A stretch of 64,000 bases of DNA from a virus (IMGVR_UViG_3300009175_000943:38186-102185), one strand, 5' to 3'. Counted from the first letter of the stretch, positions 41,643 to 50,385 are shown. Notes: a model not told the origin generated them from the sequence alone. Program-made: numbers and translations.

Positions 41643-41849
41643 ATGGTTATTGAGATTGTGATATTAATAGTAGGGCTAATCAATTTGGCATTTTGCATCA
41701 CCATGTCTAATTTCTTGGTAAAACAGGCAAATTTGTCAAAAGAAACACAACTTGACGTTGAGGTTCTTAAAGATAGTATGTCGGCTCTTATGAGGCAAGT
41801 GGCTATGCGACCGACATCTGGTTTAATTGATCCTAATGCAGAAAGATAA
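41643..41849 (+). CDS. Small membrane protein, 68 aa
   Basis: One N-terminal transmembrane helix (IEIVILIVGLINLAFCI) followed by a short helical cytoplasmic tail. RBS AGAAAGGATGGTAT. Next gene of the structural-protein unit. Confidence 0.7.
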   Translation: MVIEIVILIVGLINLAFCITMSNFLVKQANLSKETQLDVEVLKDSMSALMRQVAMRPTSGLIDPNAER

Positions 41850-41985
41850 CGGCATTGGCAACGTCTAAAATGTGTGTTAGAATGTGTAAATAGTATAACT
41901 ATTTTAACGATAGTCTGACGATATGTACTTAACGAAATATACGAATAATGTTTACCATAATCACTATTACAAAAGGAGATTTACT

Positions 41986-42414
41986 ATGGGAACTTCATTA
42001 CTTGAAGAACGAGACGAACTGATTTACGAACACATGAAATTAGCTGAACGAATTGCTCTGCATAAGAGCAGAAGCGTTCCCCGAAGTGTGCAGCCTGATG
42101 AATTGATTTCAGCGGCGTATTTGGGCTTAGTAGATGCAGCCAATAAATTTAATGGCTGTCTAGAAAGCTTTAAGGCTTATGCAATCATTAAAATCAATGG
42201 TGCCATTATCGACTACCTCCGAGAGGCAAGTTGGGGGGCACGTGATCACTATTTTACACCCATATCGTTAGACAGACCGTTAAATGATAGTGGTTTCTGT
42301 CTTGCAGATACGGTTGAAAAACAGGGCGAATATTTGGGGTTTCAAATCGACTGTTCTTCTGATAAGATAACGAAAGAGGAGAATACTGCCTCGCTATGCG
42401 ATTTAGCAGCGTAA
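41986..42414 (+). CDS. Sigma-70 region 2-like protein (truncated sigma)
   Basis: ATG 41986 follows AAAAGGAGATTTACT; 142 residues. DELISAAYLGLVDAANKFNG and FKAYAIIKINGAIIDYLRE match sigma-70 region 2 (FliA type), which binds core polymerase and the -10 element. Region 4 is missing: the chain ends in about 45 residues with no HTH. It could be a minimal sigma, an accessory, or an anti-host polymerase factor. Confidence 0.75.
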   Translation: MGTSLLEERDELIYEHMKLAERIALHKSRSVPRSVQPDELISAAYLGLVDAANKFNGCLESFKAYAIIKINGAIIDYLREASWGARDHYFTPISLDRPLNDSGFCLADTVEKQGEYLGFQIDCSSDKITKEENTASLCDLAA

Positions 42415-42424
42415 GGTTTGGCTG

Positions 42425-43315
42425 ATGGCAAATTTATTGAAAAAGTTTGTATTCGTGGTTGTGCTTCTAGCGGCGATGCCGCTAGAAGCACAACAATCTT
42501 CTATTGATCCCGCAATCGCAGGGAAAACTTGGAATCGATATACGGTAGACAATTTTGTGATTTTAAGCCTTGATCGTCGTCAAGGAGAATTTCTACGAAG
42601 GGATCTTCCAAGAATCAAGCAGTGGTCCATTAGTCGTTGGGGGCTGCCTGATTACTCTTATCAAACAGAATGTCGTATTCAAGTTGTTCCTGACAAAGAG
42701 TTAATGCAGAAGCTCTTTCAATTAAATGATACGCATATTGAAATACAGTTAGATCAAGCAGGTAGAGAAAAGAATAGGGTTGTGTGGTTGCTGTTAGATG
42801 GCAATGCTGCCGAGTCGTTACCGGCAGCATTGTTGCGATTTTCTTTGGCAGATTTTGAACGAATGAACAATGTGAAATTTGGATTGTGGGCATATCGTGG
42901 AATGGCAGTGTTAAACATGACTTTGCCACAAATAAGAGCCCGTTTTTCTACATTATCCAGCAGGATTGCTAAAGACAACAAGATGTTTTTTAGTAAAACA
43001 ATTTTTACGATGGATCGAGTGAAGTTCGAAAAGTATGACGCTGCTACCAAGGAGTTATTTGATACAGAGGCAGCCATTGTTTGTTTGATGCTTCGCAAGG
43101 AGTTTGGCCAGAAAAATTTTCATAAATTGTTGATGGCTGGAGGTTCCGATGGGGCATTACGTGATGTTTTGGGTTTTGAAAATTATGCAAGTTTCGATAT
43201 TGTGTTCAAGCGATATATGACTAATTTGTCGAATGATGTTATTACCAATAAGACGCCGGATCATTATTTAGAGATAGTACCGGCTTACCAACCTGTAGAA
43301 GCAAGGAGAAAATAA
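42425..43315 (+). CDS. Secreted protein, peptidase MA-like but lacking HExxH
   Basis: 296 residues with a signal peptide (cleavage after PLEAQ). The order of a long N-domain, FGLWAYRGMAVLN and a helical C-terminal half recalls gluzincin peptidase MA proteins, where WL.EGLA follows HExxH. No HExxH is present, so a catalytic role is doubtful. Stop overlaps the next ATG (TAATG). Confidence 0.6.
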   Translation: MANLLKKFVFVVVLLAAMPLEAQQSSIDPAIAGKTWNRYTVDNFVILSLDRRQGEFLRRDLPRIKQWSISRWGLPDYSYQTECRIQVVPDKELMQKLFQLNDTHIEIQLDQAGREKNRVVWLLLDGNAAESLPAALLRFSLADFERMNNVKFGLWAYRGMAVLNMTLPQIRARFSTLSSRIAKDNKMFFSKTIFTMDRVKFEKYDAATKELFDTEAAIVCLMLRKEFGQKNFHKLLMAGGSDGALRDVLGFENYASFDIVFKRYMTNLSNDVITNKTPDHYLEIVPAYQPVEARRK

Positions 43316-43632
43316 TGTTGTGGTTGATTTTTTTTGTAGCATGTGCGATGATAGTGGGATTAGTTGCCAAGGCAGTAATAAAGGTGCCTGAAGCACAAGG
43401 TTGTTTGCCAACCATTTTGATTGGCATAGCGGGATTCTATGTTGGAGGATTCATACAATTCCTGTTGGGTCGAGGCGAGTTCCTTGCACGATCAGGATTG
43501 GTGATGGGAATCTTGGGAAGCGTTTTAGTGTGTTGGCTGTACAATAGATTTGAAGCGGGTCGCATTGTTAGCAAGAAGATGCGGCAACTGGCAGAAAATC
43601 AGAAAAAACTGCCGCCCGAATATAATGATTGA
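43315..43632 (+). CDS. GlsB/YeaQ/YmgE-type membrane protein
   Basis: 105 residues with three hydrophobic helices, including GCLPTILIGIAGFYVGGFI, characteristic of the transglycosylase-associated (GlsB/YeaQ/YmgE) family of small stress-related inner membrane proteins, plus a charged C-tail. Overlaps both neighbours. Confidence 0.72.
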   Translation: MLWLIFFVACAMIVGLVAKAVIKVPEAQGCLPTILIGIAGFYVGGFIQFLLGRGEFLARSGLVMGILGSVLVCWLYNRFEAGRIVSKKMRQLAENQKKLPPEYND

Positions 43633-43858
43633 TCAAGAAAACATAGAAAAATTACGTGTTTTATTTCCGACAATGCACCCGTTAGCGTTTCATAGATCTG
43701 TGGAGCGAGCAGAAAGCGTGGCTGCCTTGTTTACCATTTTAGAAACATTTCCAGCGGAGTACCCTGTTGCATGGGATGAAGCTTCACATCGCTGGAAAGG
43801 AAGTGATGACTTGTCGTTGTCTGACCGTTTTAACTTTTACAAAGGGAGAGAACTGTAA
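43625..43858 (+). CDS. Unknown protein, 77 aa
   Basis: ATG 43625 overlaps the previous stop by 8 bases. Contains LRVLFPTMHPLAFHRSVERA. Its stop shares a base with the next ATG (TAATG). No family recognised. Confidence 0.6.
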   Translation: MIDQENIEKLRVLFPTMHPLAFHRSVERAESVAALFTILETFPAEYPVAWDEASHRWKGSDDLSLSDRFNFYKGREL

Positions 43859-44562
43859 TGTTAGGACAATTATTGGTTGTTTTTGCCCTTGTGGGGCAAT
43901 GTAATGGTAACTATTGTGTTGACGATTCTGGTTGGAATTATGTTGCAGATAATCAACCTCCAACTGTGACTGTAGAATACAAAAGTTGCGCAGGTGTTAC
44001 GTCTAAAGAATACGTGGCATGTCAGTTTGCTAGTGATTATAAGGTTAAGACCCCTGTACTTAACGGCATTTTGCCGAGACCCACCATTTATCGTGACCAT
44101 AAAAATCGTGTGTCACATATCATTTTAGATTATGGAAAAGGGTTTGCGTTTAATGAATGTGCTTTAGAATCTGATGGTTCGATTAAATATCGTACCAAAG
44201 CAGAGATGGCTGAATATCAAGCCGGAATGGTAGCGGTTACAAGGCAAACAATTGTTACAACAAAAACTGCAAATACGCCTGTGTTTGTTCCTCCTACGCC
44301 TACGTCACCGGCTTCTATTAAAACCACTGATGTTAAGGTTATTCAGTCTGATAATAATGAATTGCTGAAAGCGATCAAAGAATTAGACAGTAAGATACAG
44401 ATGGTAGATAAGAAGATGCAAGTAATTGATCAATTGCAGGCGAGAATGCAGGCTTTGGAAGAACGAATTCCAGCGAAGACGCTTTCGGCTCCAGCAATTG
44501 TAGTGCCTACGCCGGATTTAGATCTAAAGCATCCTTCAGAAGTCAAGGGATCTGACAACTGA
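43858..44562 (+). CDS. Secreted protein with C-terminal coiled coil
   Basis: 234 residues. Hydrophobic start (GQLLVVFALVGQCNG) may be a signal peptide; Cys-containing N-domain; Pro/Thr-rich linker around residue 145; coiled coil around 170-205 (LLKAIKELDSKIQMVDKKMQ). No family recognised. Coupled on both sides by overlapping codons. Confidence 0.65.
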   Translation: MLGQLLVVFALVGQCNGNYCVDDSGWNYVADNQPPTVTVEYKSCAGVTSKEYVACQFASDYKVKTPVLNGILPRPTIYRDHKNRVSHIILDYGKGFAFNECALESDGSIKYRTKAEMAEYQAGMVAVTRQTIVTTKTANTPVFVPPTPTSPASIKTTDVKVIQSDNNELLKAIKELDSKIQMVDKKMQVIDQLQARMQALEERIPAKTLSAPAIVVPTPDLDLKHPSEVKGSDN

Positions 44563-45134
44563 TGTATTTGTGTGAAGAGTATTTTCACAGGCATGGAATC
44601 AATGTTCAATATGCCAGACATGTAGATCGTGGGGCGATATTTTTCAAAACCGACTACGATTTTACATGGAGAATTTTAAGTATTCGTTGGGAATTGCCAT
44701 CGGTTCATCCTGGGACGTATCATATAAAGACAGTCAAGCCCGTCCACGATGGATATCGTGGACGGGCTTTGTTTGAATCAACATCTAAGGATTTGTTTAT
44801 TCATTGGGATGAATATGAATCGTTTATAATGAAATGGGCGGCAAGTTTAAGTGGTAATCAGATAGCCTCTAGTGTAAAAAAGGCACATCTTGCTGCTTGG
44901 GATATGTTGCTTTATTGTTGCGATGATGCAATAAAGCAACAGGGATACCAAAACCAATTTAACCATACAACAGATGTTACATTCAATGTAGATGAGCGAT
45001 TTATGGCATTGCAAGAATCTTTGGTTTTCATTTCTAAAAACTTTGTTACTTTGTATGAAGTTTGGATTTGTGAAATGGGACCATATTTAAGAGATTATTG
45101 CTATTGGCTAGCGGATTTAGTTGTGCATTACTAA
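44562..45134 (+). CDS. Unknown protein, 190 aa
   Basis: Soluble 190-residue protein (FTWRILSIRWELPSVHPG; AAWDMLLYCCDDAIKQQG). A perfect 15-bp terminator-like hairpin lies inside the gene at codons 59-70. TGATG overlap with the previous gene. No family recognised. Confidence 0.65.
   Translation: MYLCEEYFHRHGINVQYARHVDRGAIFFKTDYDFTWRILSIRWELPSVHPGTYHIKTVKPVHDGYRGRALFESTSKDLFIHWDEYESFIMKWAASLSGNQIASSVKKAHLAAWDMLLYCCDDAIKQQGYQNQFNHTTDVTFNVDERFMALQESLVFISKNFVTLYEVWICEMGPYLRDYCYWLADLVVHY
44736..44774 (+). terminator. Terminator-like hairpin inside a coding sequence
   Basis: AAGCCCGTCCACGAT (44736-44750) and ATCGTGGACGGGCTT (44755-44769) are perfectly complementary with a GGAT loop, followed by TGTTT. 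The shape matches this genome's real terminators. Confidence 0.65.
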
Positions 45135-45155
45135 TTTTATGAAAAGGAGAAATTT

Positions 45156-45452
45156 ATGATATTGTCATTAAATGAAGGTAATTTTGCGGCCGAAACAGCA
45201 AATAAAACGGTACTGATAGACTGGTGGGCACCTTGGTGTGGCCCTTGTCACGCCATGTCTCCGGTCATGGCAGAACTATCTCAGGAATTTGATGTGGCGA
45301 AAATAAACATTGATGAAAACAGCGAGCTTGCCGCCAAACATAACATCAGTGCAATCCCCACATTTATAGTTTTCAAAAATGGAAGTGAGACGAAACGATT
45401 TGTAGGTATTCAAAAGAAGGCAGTATTAGAAGACGCCATTAGGGGGGCGTAG
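45156..45452 (+). CDS. trxA: Thioredoxin
   Basis: 98 residues with the active site WAPWCGPCHAMSP and the cis-Pro loop SAIPTFIVFKNG. A cytoplasmic disulfide reductase. RBS AAAAGGAGAAATTT. Slightly shorter than E. coli TrxA at the N-terminus. Confidence 0.95.
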   Translation: MILSLNEGNFAAETANKTVLIDWWAPWCGPCHAMSPVMAELSQEFDVAKINIDENSELAAKHNISAIPTFIVFKNGSETKRFVGIQKKAVLEDAIRGA

Positions 45453-45481
45453 TTTACAACCCTGGTTTGCTGGGGTACAAT
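45453..45481 (+). promoter_or_regulatory. Promoter TTTACA-17-TACAAT
   Basis: TTTACA 45453-45458, TACAAT 45476-45481. The ATG at 45492 would lie only a few bases from the transcription start. Confidence 0.7.
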
Positions 45482-45491
45482 AGGTGTAATT

Positions 45492-46193
45492 ATGGAAGAT
45501 CATTTCACTGGCGATTTGCATTTCAGACATGGAAATATTCTGAAGCATAGCCATCGGCTTATGTTCATGTCGCCGGAAGAACGAAAAGTAATGGAGTCTG
45601 GGGTAGACCGAGACATTCAAAATTTGCGAATTAGTCGTGAATCCTCAGATAGGATGAATGACTATTTTATCGACAAAATCAACGCTCAAGTAAAACCAGA
45701 AGATCGCTTGTGGTTCCTGGGTGATTGGTACATGTGTAGCAGGAGGGATACGGATGATGATGTTTTCAAAGTCTATTCCTTCTATCGCCGTAGGATCAAT
45801 TGCAAGAATGTGATGATGCTTTGGGGAAATCATGATCCATTGCAAGATTCAACAGCTAGGAATTTAATACGAGTTTTGTTCAGCAAATGTTGGGACAAGA
45901 CGACGGCTGTTGTGCAAGGTCAAAAGATTCAAATGAATCATGAGGCTCTTGCCATTTGGGATAAGCGACATCATGGTGCCTGGAATCTTTATGGGCACTC
46001 ACATTCAAATGCAGAAAAGTGGCTAGATGAGATTATGCCCGGTCGCTGGTCGTTGGACGTGGGAGTAGATAATGCGTTCAAGTTGCTTGGGGATTATCGG
46101 CCATTTACATTTGCTGAGATTAAAGCAATGATGGCTAAGCGTACAGGGTTTGGTTTATTGAGTCAACGTGGTTATCATCATGGCGATAATTAA
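45492..46193 (+). CDS. Calcineurin-like metallophosphoesterase
   Basis: The 233-residue protein has the five metal motifs: GDLHFRHGN, WFLGDWY, LWGNHDP, NHEAL and LYGHSHSN. Phosphoesterases of this size hydrolyse phosphomono- or diesters, sometimes of RNA ends or cyclic nucleotides. Start codon close to the promoter, with AGGTG as a short ribosome-binding site. Confidence 0.9.
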   Translation: MEDHFTGDLHFRHGNILKHSHRLMFMSPEERKVMESGVDRDIQNLRISRESSDRMNDYFIDKINAQVKPEDRLWFLGDWYMCSRRDTDDDVFKVYSFYRRRINCKNVMMLWGNHDPLQDSTARNLIRVLFSKCWDKTTAVVQGQKIQMNHEALAIWDKRHHGAWNLYGHSHSNAEKWLDEIMPGRWSLDVGVDNAFKLLGDYRPFTFAEIKAMMAKRTGFGLLSQRGYHHGDN

Positions 46194-46590
46194 GTCATCT
46201 GGAATTTTTCGATACAGCCCTCAGCTTTTAGGTGAGGGCTGTTCTGTTAATTGGTGGTTGGTAATAGATGCCGATCCCGGTATTGGTCAATTGTATCGTG
46301 CTCTTTATAAATTACAGGCATTTAATTGTGATCAATTGCTTCGACCAGCGTGGGCAGAGCATGTTTCGGTCATACGAAATGAAGAGCCGCTAGATCATAA
46401 AAAGAATTTATGGAAAAAATATGATGGTGAGTCTATTGAATTTGCATATGAACCAATAGTAAAAGATAACGGAAAACATTTTTGGTTACCGGTTCAATGT
46501 GAACGAGCCTTAGACATTCGGATGGAATTGGGTCTTTCAAGACATCCTGAATATTATCTGCATCTTACGATTGGGAATGCGCCCGTATAG
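46180..46590 (+). CDS. Unknown protein, 136 aa (possible 2H-like fold)
   Basis: ATG 46180, overlapping the phosphoesterase gene end. Contains CSVNWWLVIDADPGIGQLYR and a C-terminal YYLHLTIGNA, an H-x-T motif of the kind seen in 2H phosphoesterases; a second H-x-T is not clear. A hairpin lies at its codons 12-21. Confidence 0.55.
   Translation: MAIIKSSGIFRYSPQLLGEGCSVNWWLVIDADPGIGQLYRALYKLQAFNCDQLLRPAWAEHVSVIRNEEPLDHKKNLWKKYDGESIEFAYEPIVKDNGKHFWLPVQCERALDIRMELGLSRHPEYYLHLTIGNAPV
46214..46242 (+). terminator. Hairpin near the start of the 46180 gene
   Basis: ACAGCCCTCA (46214-46223) pairs with TGAGGGCTGT (46233-46242), 9-base loop, followed by TCTGTT. It lies just after the phosphoesterase stop, but inside the next reading frame; terminator function is uncertain. 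Confidence 0.5.
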
Positions 46591-46594
46591 GTTG

Positions 46595-46623
46595 TTTACA
46601 ACTGCCGATCATCATAGTATAAT
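46595..46623 (+). promoter_or_regulatory. Promoter TTTACA-17-TATAAT for DNA ligase
   Basis: TTTACA 46595-46600, TATAAT 46618-46623, 22 bases before the ligase ATG. Confidence 0.78.
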
Positions 46624-46644
46624 GTTATCAGAAAGGGAGAAACT

Positions 46645-48891
46645 ATGTCAAAACAGACGAAATATACGAACGATCAGTTGGATGAATTGGAATCCGTAAT
46701 TGGTTGCCTGGATTCACTTTACAACGATGGGCAGGATTGTATGTTGCCTGTCAGTACGCCGGATTGGTTGGTCACAGAATTCAAGCTTGATCGTGTCCAT
46801 CCTGTTCCTGATCCTCGCTATGATTTCATGCGGCAGGCGTTGAAGGACGACCGGCCCAATTCTACTGTATTTGACAATATTACTGCCGGTAAGGACGATG
46901 CGGTTGGTAAGAAAGTCAAGCATCATCCTCCCATGACTTCTATTGAGAAGGCTAGTCATGAAAAGTTGGATGTTAAGGAAGGTATGCTTTTCAAATGGAT
47001 GGAGGACTGTGTAGCCGAGGCCAGTGATGCCGTCAAGAAGGGTCCGGTCTATGATTTGTCTGCCAAGAAAATTGTTTTGGTTGATCCCGTGACGGTTAAG
47101 CCAGTAGAAGATAAGAAGGTGGATGTTGCCGAGCGCAAATATAACGGCAAAGTTTTTACATATCCCCGTGAGTATTTCTGCATGTCTTACAAATGGGACG
47201 GTGTGGCAATTGGTTTGTATTATGAGAAGGGGATTTTGGTCAAGGCTGGTCTGCGGCCGAGACGTGGCATTGAAGGGGAAGACGTGACCGAGAACGTTAA
47301 ATACATTAAGTCAATTCCTCAGCAATTAAAAGAGCCCATTACTTGTCGTATTACTGGCGAGTTGATTATCAGAAGGGCCGATCTTCCGAAGGTGCAGGCG
47401 TGGAAGAAGAAATGTGGCGAACCAGAATTTGCTAATGAGCGTGCTGCTGCGATGGGCGGTATTAAACAGATCACTGATCCGTCCAAGACCGAACATCATC
47501 GGTTGTCATTCATGGGCCACGGTATTGAAGGTATTGCTCAGCCTTCGTATAAAACGGAGATTGAACGGGCTAAGTATGTAAATCAAATGCTTGGTGTGCC
47601 ATTCGTTCGTGTTTCGCTTTTTAACTTCTATCTGCTTGATACGCTTGAACAGCATGTTTCTGAATTGGATTATCGGGTTGATGGGATTGTTATTTGTGTA
47701 AACGATTTGGATGCTCAAGAACAATTGGGTAAGCATGGCAGTGCAGTCACAGCAAACCCCAAAGGTAAAATTGCTTGGAAATTTGCCGAGGAAGAGGCGC
47801 AGCCGATTATCAAATCAGTGGAGTGGAATACTGGCCGCACTGGGGTGATTAAGCCTGTTGCTATTTTCAAAGACAAGGTACGGTTGGCAGATACAGATGT
47901 TGGTCGTGCAACATTGCATAATGCGGGTTATATGATCCGCAATAAAATTGATGTTGGAACAACCATCAGAGTTTTGAAGGCGGGAAATATTATTCCCAAG
48001 GTGGTTGGAGTTGTCAGTGATCAATGTAAGGGCACGCCGGAATATCCAAAGACGTGTCCAAGTTGTGGTGGTATCACTACACTTGAACACACTCCAGCGA
48101 GTGGTGGTCGAGAAGAAATGTGGGAATTGTTTTGTTACAGTGATTATTGCCCGGCCAAACAGATCACTGGATTCTGTCACTATTTTGCTACTCTTGGCGT
48201 GCTTGGTATTGGCGAATCCAAGATGGAACAGTTGATTGCGGTAGGTGTAAAGAATCGTGCTGATTTTTATAATCTTAGTCAATCTGAGATTGTAAATCGT
48301 TCCGATCTTAGTTTGCGGCAGGCTTTATTGATCGTGGGCACAATTCATGGAATTGATCACCCGGAAAAGATCGAAGATGATGGTGAATTGGCCGACAAGA
48401 TTGCTGCGGCTTGTAAACACAAGAAGAAGATCTCTGCCGCTCTGTTCTTTGCGGCACTTGGGATTGAGACTGCTGGAAAGTCGGCAGGCAAGGCTTTGGT
48501 TGACCATTTCGGAAATTTTGATAAAATTCGTAGTGCGACCGAAGCCGAGTTGGAAGCCGTGGAGGGTGTTGGTGCGAAAACAGCACATATTGTCTACGAT
48601 TATTTGGGTGATCACCACAAGGAATTGGATGCTCTGTTGGAACATGTGGAATTGGAGTCTCCCAAGGTTGGCAAGTTGACTGGCAAGAATTTCTGTGTGT
48701 CGGGTGGATTTGATGAAGGCAAGCGACACTGGGAGGAGCAGATCGAAGCTCTTGGTGGCAAATGCCATAGCAGTGTGAGTAAGAAGATTAGTTTCTTGGT
48801 AGCAGGCGATGGCTCCGGTGCTAAGAGTGATAAGGCCAAGGAATTGAATATCCCGATTATCGACGTTGATGCCCTCAAGAAAATGTTGTAA
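46645..48891 (+). CDS. ligA: NAD+-dependent DNA ligase
   Basis: The 748-residue protein has the adenylation motif YKWDGVAIGLYY (Lys of KxDG, near residue 183), RITGELIIR, YRVDGIVICV, an OB domain, four-Cys zinc finger (CPSCGG...CYSDYC), helix-hairpin-helix repeats (AVEGVGAKTA) and a C-terminal BRCT (GKNFCVSGGFDEGKR). This is a complete LigA; the N-terminal about 130 residues diverge from host enzymes. It seals nicks in phage DNA. RBS AAAGGGAGAAACT. Confidence 0.95.
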   Translation: MSKQTKYTNDQLDELESVIGCLDSLYNDGQDCMLPVSTPDWLVTEFKLDRVHPVPDPRYDFMRQALKDDRPNSTVFDNITAGKDDAVGKKVKHHPPMTSIEKASHEKLDVKEGMLFKWMEDCVAEASDAVKKGPVYDLSAKKIVLVDPVTVKPVEDKKVDVAERKYNGKVFTYPREYFCMSYKWDGVAIGLYYEKGILVKAGLRPRRGIEGEDVTENVKYIKSIPQQLKEPITCRITGELIIRRADLPKVQAWKKKCGEPEFANERAAAMGGIKQITDPSKTEHHRLSFMGHGIEGIAQPSYKTEIERAKYVNQMLGVPFVRVSLFNFYLLDTLEQHVSELDYRVDGIVICVNDLDAQEQLGKHGSAVTANPKGKIAWKFAEEEAQPIIKSVEWNTGRTGVIKPVAIFKDKVRLADTDVGRATLHNAGYMIRNKIDVGTTIRVLKAGNIIPKVVGVVSDQCKGTPEYPKTCPSCGGITTLEHTPASGGREEMWELFCYSDYCPAKQITGFCHYFATLGVLGIGESKMEQLIAVGVKNRADFYNLSQSEIVNRSDLSLRQALLIVGTIHGIDHPEKIEDDGELADKIAAACKHKKKISAALFFAALGIETAGKSAGKALVDHFGNFDKIRSATEAELEAVEGVGAKTAHIVYDYLGDHHKELDALLEHVELESPKVGKLTGKNFCVSGGFDEGKRHWEEQIEALGGKCHSSVSKKISFLVAGDGSGAKSDKAKELNIPIIDVDALKKML

Positions 48892-49076
48892 TGCGAAGAT
48901 ACGTAGCCAAAGCAGAACCAGGAAAGGGATGGCGGATCTTTGAATCCAAAATGCAGAGATGGTGGGGTAATTATTTTTCTATGTATCCCGAAGAGTTGCT
49001 TGAAGAATTGAACGGAAAACGGCGAAAAGAAAAAATTATAGAGTTGACAAACAAGTATGCAGAAAGACGAAAATGA
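48891..49076 (+). CDS. Small basic protein, 61 aa
   Basis: Trp- and Lys-rich (GKGWRIFESKMQRWWGNYF; LNGKRRKEKII). Starts on the ligase stop (TAATG) and overlaps the next gene. No family recognised. Confidence 0.62.
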   Translation: MRRYVAKAEPGKGWRIFESKMQRWWGNYFSMYPEELLEELNGKRRKEKIIELTNKYAERRK

Positions 49077-49582
49077 ATACGATGTTTCTAGCATTGGTTT
49101 TGCTTGGTGCAACTGTTGACGATGATATGAAATATGTAGATGCCCCGATGACTCCTAAAAATTCTCAGTGTGCAAATGGCAAATGTACCACTGGTCGTTG
49201 TGGCGTTGGGGATATGCGATATGTTGATGGATCATCAACAGGCACTACGGCAACTACACCGCAATTTAATGCCGAACAGGGTTCGGTAACAGTGGACATG
49301 GTTTTTGCTTTGAGAGATCAGATTCAAGACAAGTTGATTGAATTGGCGGAAACAGAAGATCCAGATCAAAAGAAGGAAATTTTGAAAGAGATCCGAACAA
49401 TCAGGAAGAGGATTGATGATTTTCAAAACATTTTGATCCGACAAAAGCGAATGAGTATGAGTCGTAGACCTACTTATTATAATCAAAATCCTGATTGGAT
49501 AGGATACGCTCAAGCAACAGCTATCAATCGAGCGTATAACGTATTTTTCAATAATTGCTACACCCCATATTATGGATATTGA
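49073..49582 (+). CDS. Secreted protein with coiled coil and aromatic tail
   Basis: 169 residues. Short hydrophobic start (MFLALVLLGATV), a repeated phrase DMKYVDAP / DMRYVDGS, a Cys segment (CANGKCTTGRC), a coiled coil (about 75-125) and a tyrosine-rich end (NNCYTPYYGY). Likely exported; function unknown. Confidence 0.65.
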   Translation: MNTMFLALVLLGATVDDDMKYVDAPMTPKNSQCANGKCTTGRCGVGDMRYVDGSSTGTTATTPQFNAEQGSVTVDMVFALRDQIQDKLIELAETEDPDQKKEILKEIRTIRKRIDDFQNILIRQKRMSMSRRPTYYNQNPDWIGYAQATAINRAYNVFFNNCYTPYYGY

Positions 49583-49787
49583 AATGAATGCAGCAATGCA
49601 TCTTGTAGCGGCTATGCATATGATGGATGCCTACAATGCTGGCACTCCTTGGATTTGTGACTGCCCTGGATGTTCGTCTGTACGGGCGGTCCCCGATTTG
49701 GAAGCAGCTTTGTGGAATTCTATCAAAGGGGACGCTCCAGAATCTACACGGAAATCCCCACCAGTTATTTTTGTGCCCATAGAGTAG
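49572..49787 (+). CDS. Small Met/Cys-containing protein, 71 aa
   Basis: Contains AAMHLVAAMHMMDAYN and a CDCPGC metal-type knuckle. Start may be 49572 or the in-frame ATG 49584. No family recognised. Confidence 0.55.
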   Translation: MDIEMNAAMHLVAAMHMMDAYNAGTPWICDCPGCSSVRAVPDLEAALWNSIKGDAPESTRKSPPVIFVPIE

Positions 49788-49800
49788 ACGAAAATCACGC

Positions 49801-49829
49801 TTGCCAAAACCATGCATTTATGGTAAAAG
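49801..49829 (+). promoter_or_regulatory. Weak promoter TTGCCA-17-TAAAAG before csrA
   Basis: TTGCCA 49801-49806 and TAAAAG 49824-49829. The spacer holds the small palindrome CCATGCATTTATGG. Both boxes are imperfect. Confidence 0.35.
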
Positions 49830-49866
49830 TATGGAAATGGGCAAGCTTAATCAGGAGGAGAATGAC

Positions 49867-50058
49867 ATGTTGGTATTGAGCAGAAAGATGAATGAAAGTA
49901 TTGTTATCAATGACGACATTATGGTTACGGTTGTAGATATCAGGGGTGATAAGGTGCGTCTTGCCATTGAGGCCCCCAAGGAAGTTCCTGTCCATCGTCG
50001 TGAAGTTTTCGATGCAATTCATCGGAACGATACACAGCCGCCGAAGCCGACTGAATGA
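49867..50058 (+). CDS. csrA: CsrA/RsmA post-transcriptional regulator
   Basis: ATG 49867 gives a 63-residue protein, standard CsrA length: MLVLSRKMNESIVINDD, GDKVRLAIEAPKEVPVHRRE, with the RNA-contacting Arg of VHRRE kept. CsrA binds GGA motifs in mRNA leaders. Its own ribosome-binding site CAGGAGGAG contains two GGA copies, so autoregulation is plausible. It lies upstream of the Ro60 gene. Confidence 0.93.
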   Translation: MLVLSRKMNESIVINDDIMVTVVDIRGDKVRLAIEAPKEVPVHRREVFDAIHRNDTQPPKPTE

Positions 50059-50198
50059 AAATAGTCAGACGGTCTTTTTTGATGAATAGCACGATGATGT
50101 CCAAGGATTTTTCTATTGGTCTATGTTGGGAAATTGCTTGGCAGCATAGTTGGTCATGGTCTAGTTTGCAGCGTTGTAGGGAATATTTCAGTGAGTAG
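50055..50198 (+). CDS. Small Trp-rich protein, 47 aa
   Basis: Starts on the csrA stop (ATGA at 50055). Reads MKIVRRSFLMNST, then CWEIAWQHSWSWSSLQR. The coupling to csrA supports its reality. Function unknown. Confidence 0.55.
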   Translation: MKIVRRSFLMNSTMMSKDFSIGLCWEIAWQHSWSWSSLQRCREYFSE

Positions 50199-50227
50199 TT
50201 TACAAGTGGTTTAGGCCAGAGTATAAT
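50199..50227 (+). promoter_or_regulatory. Promoter P1 for Ro60 locus (TTTACA-17-TATAAT)
   Basis: TTTACA 50199-50204 immediately follows the small ORF stop; TATAAT 50222-50227. Confidence 0.78.
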
Positions 50228-50270
50228 TACGTCATCAGGAATGAGTTTCGGAAAAATAATGTTTAGGGTG

Positions 50271-50298
50271 TTGACTTTCTAAAAAGGCTACGTATAAT
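50271..50298 (+). promoter_or_regulatory. Promoter P2 for Ro60 locus (TTGACT-16-TATAAT)
   Basis: TTGACT 50271-50276 and TATAAT 50293-50298, preceded by CG, the same design as the promoters at 53376 and 62597. About 80 bases of leader precede the Ro60 start, including a CACG/CGTG hairpin. Confidence 0.82.
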
Positions 50299-50385
50299 AC
50301 CTAAGTCCAAGGAATAAATGTCACGTTTGTCCAAGCGTGGCAACGAAGCCTTAAATAACAACGAAGTGATGAAAGGAGCTATATT

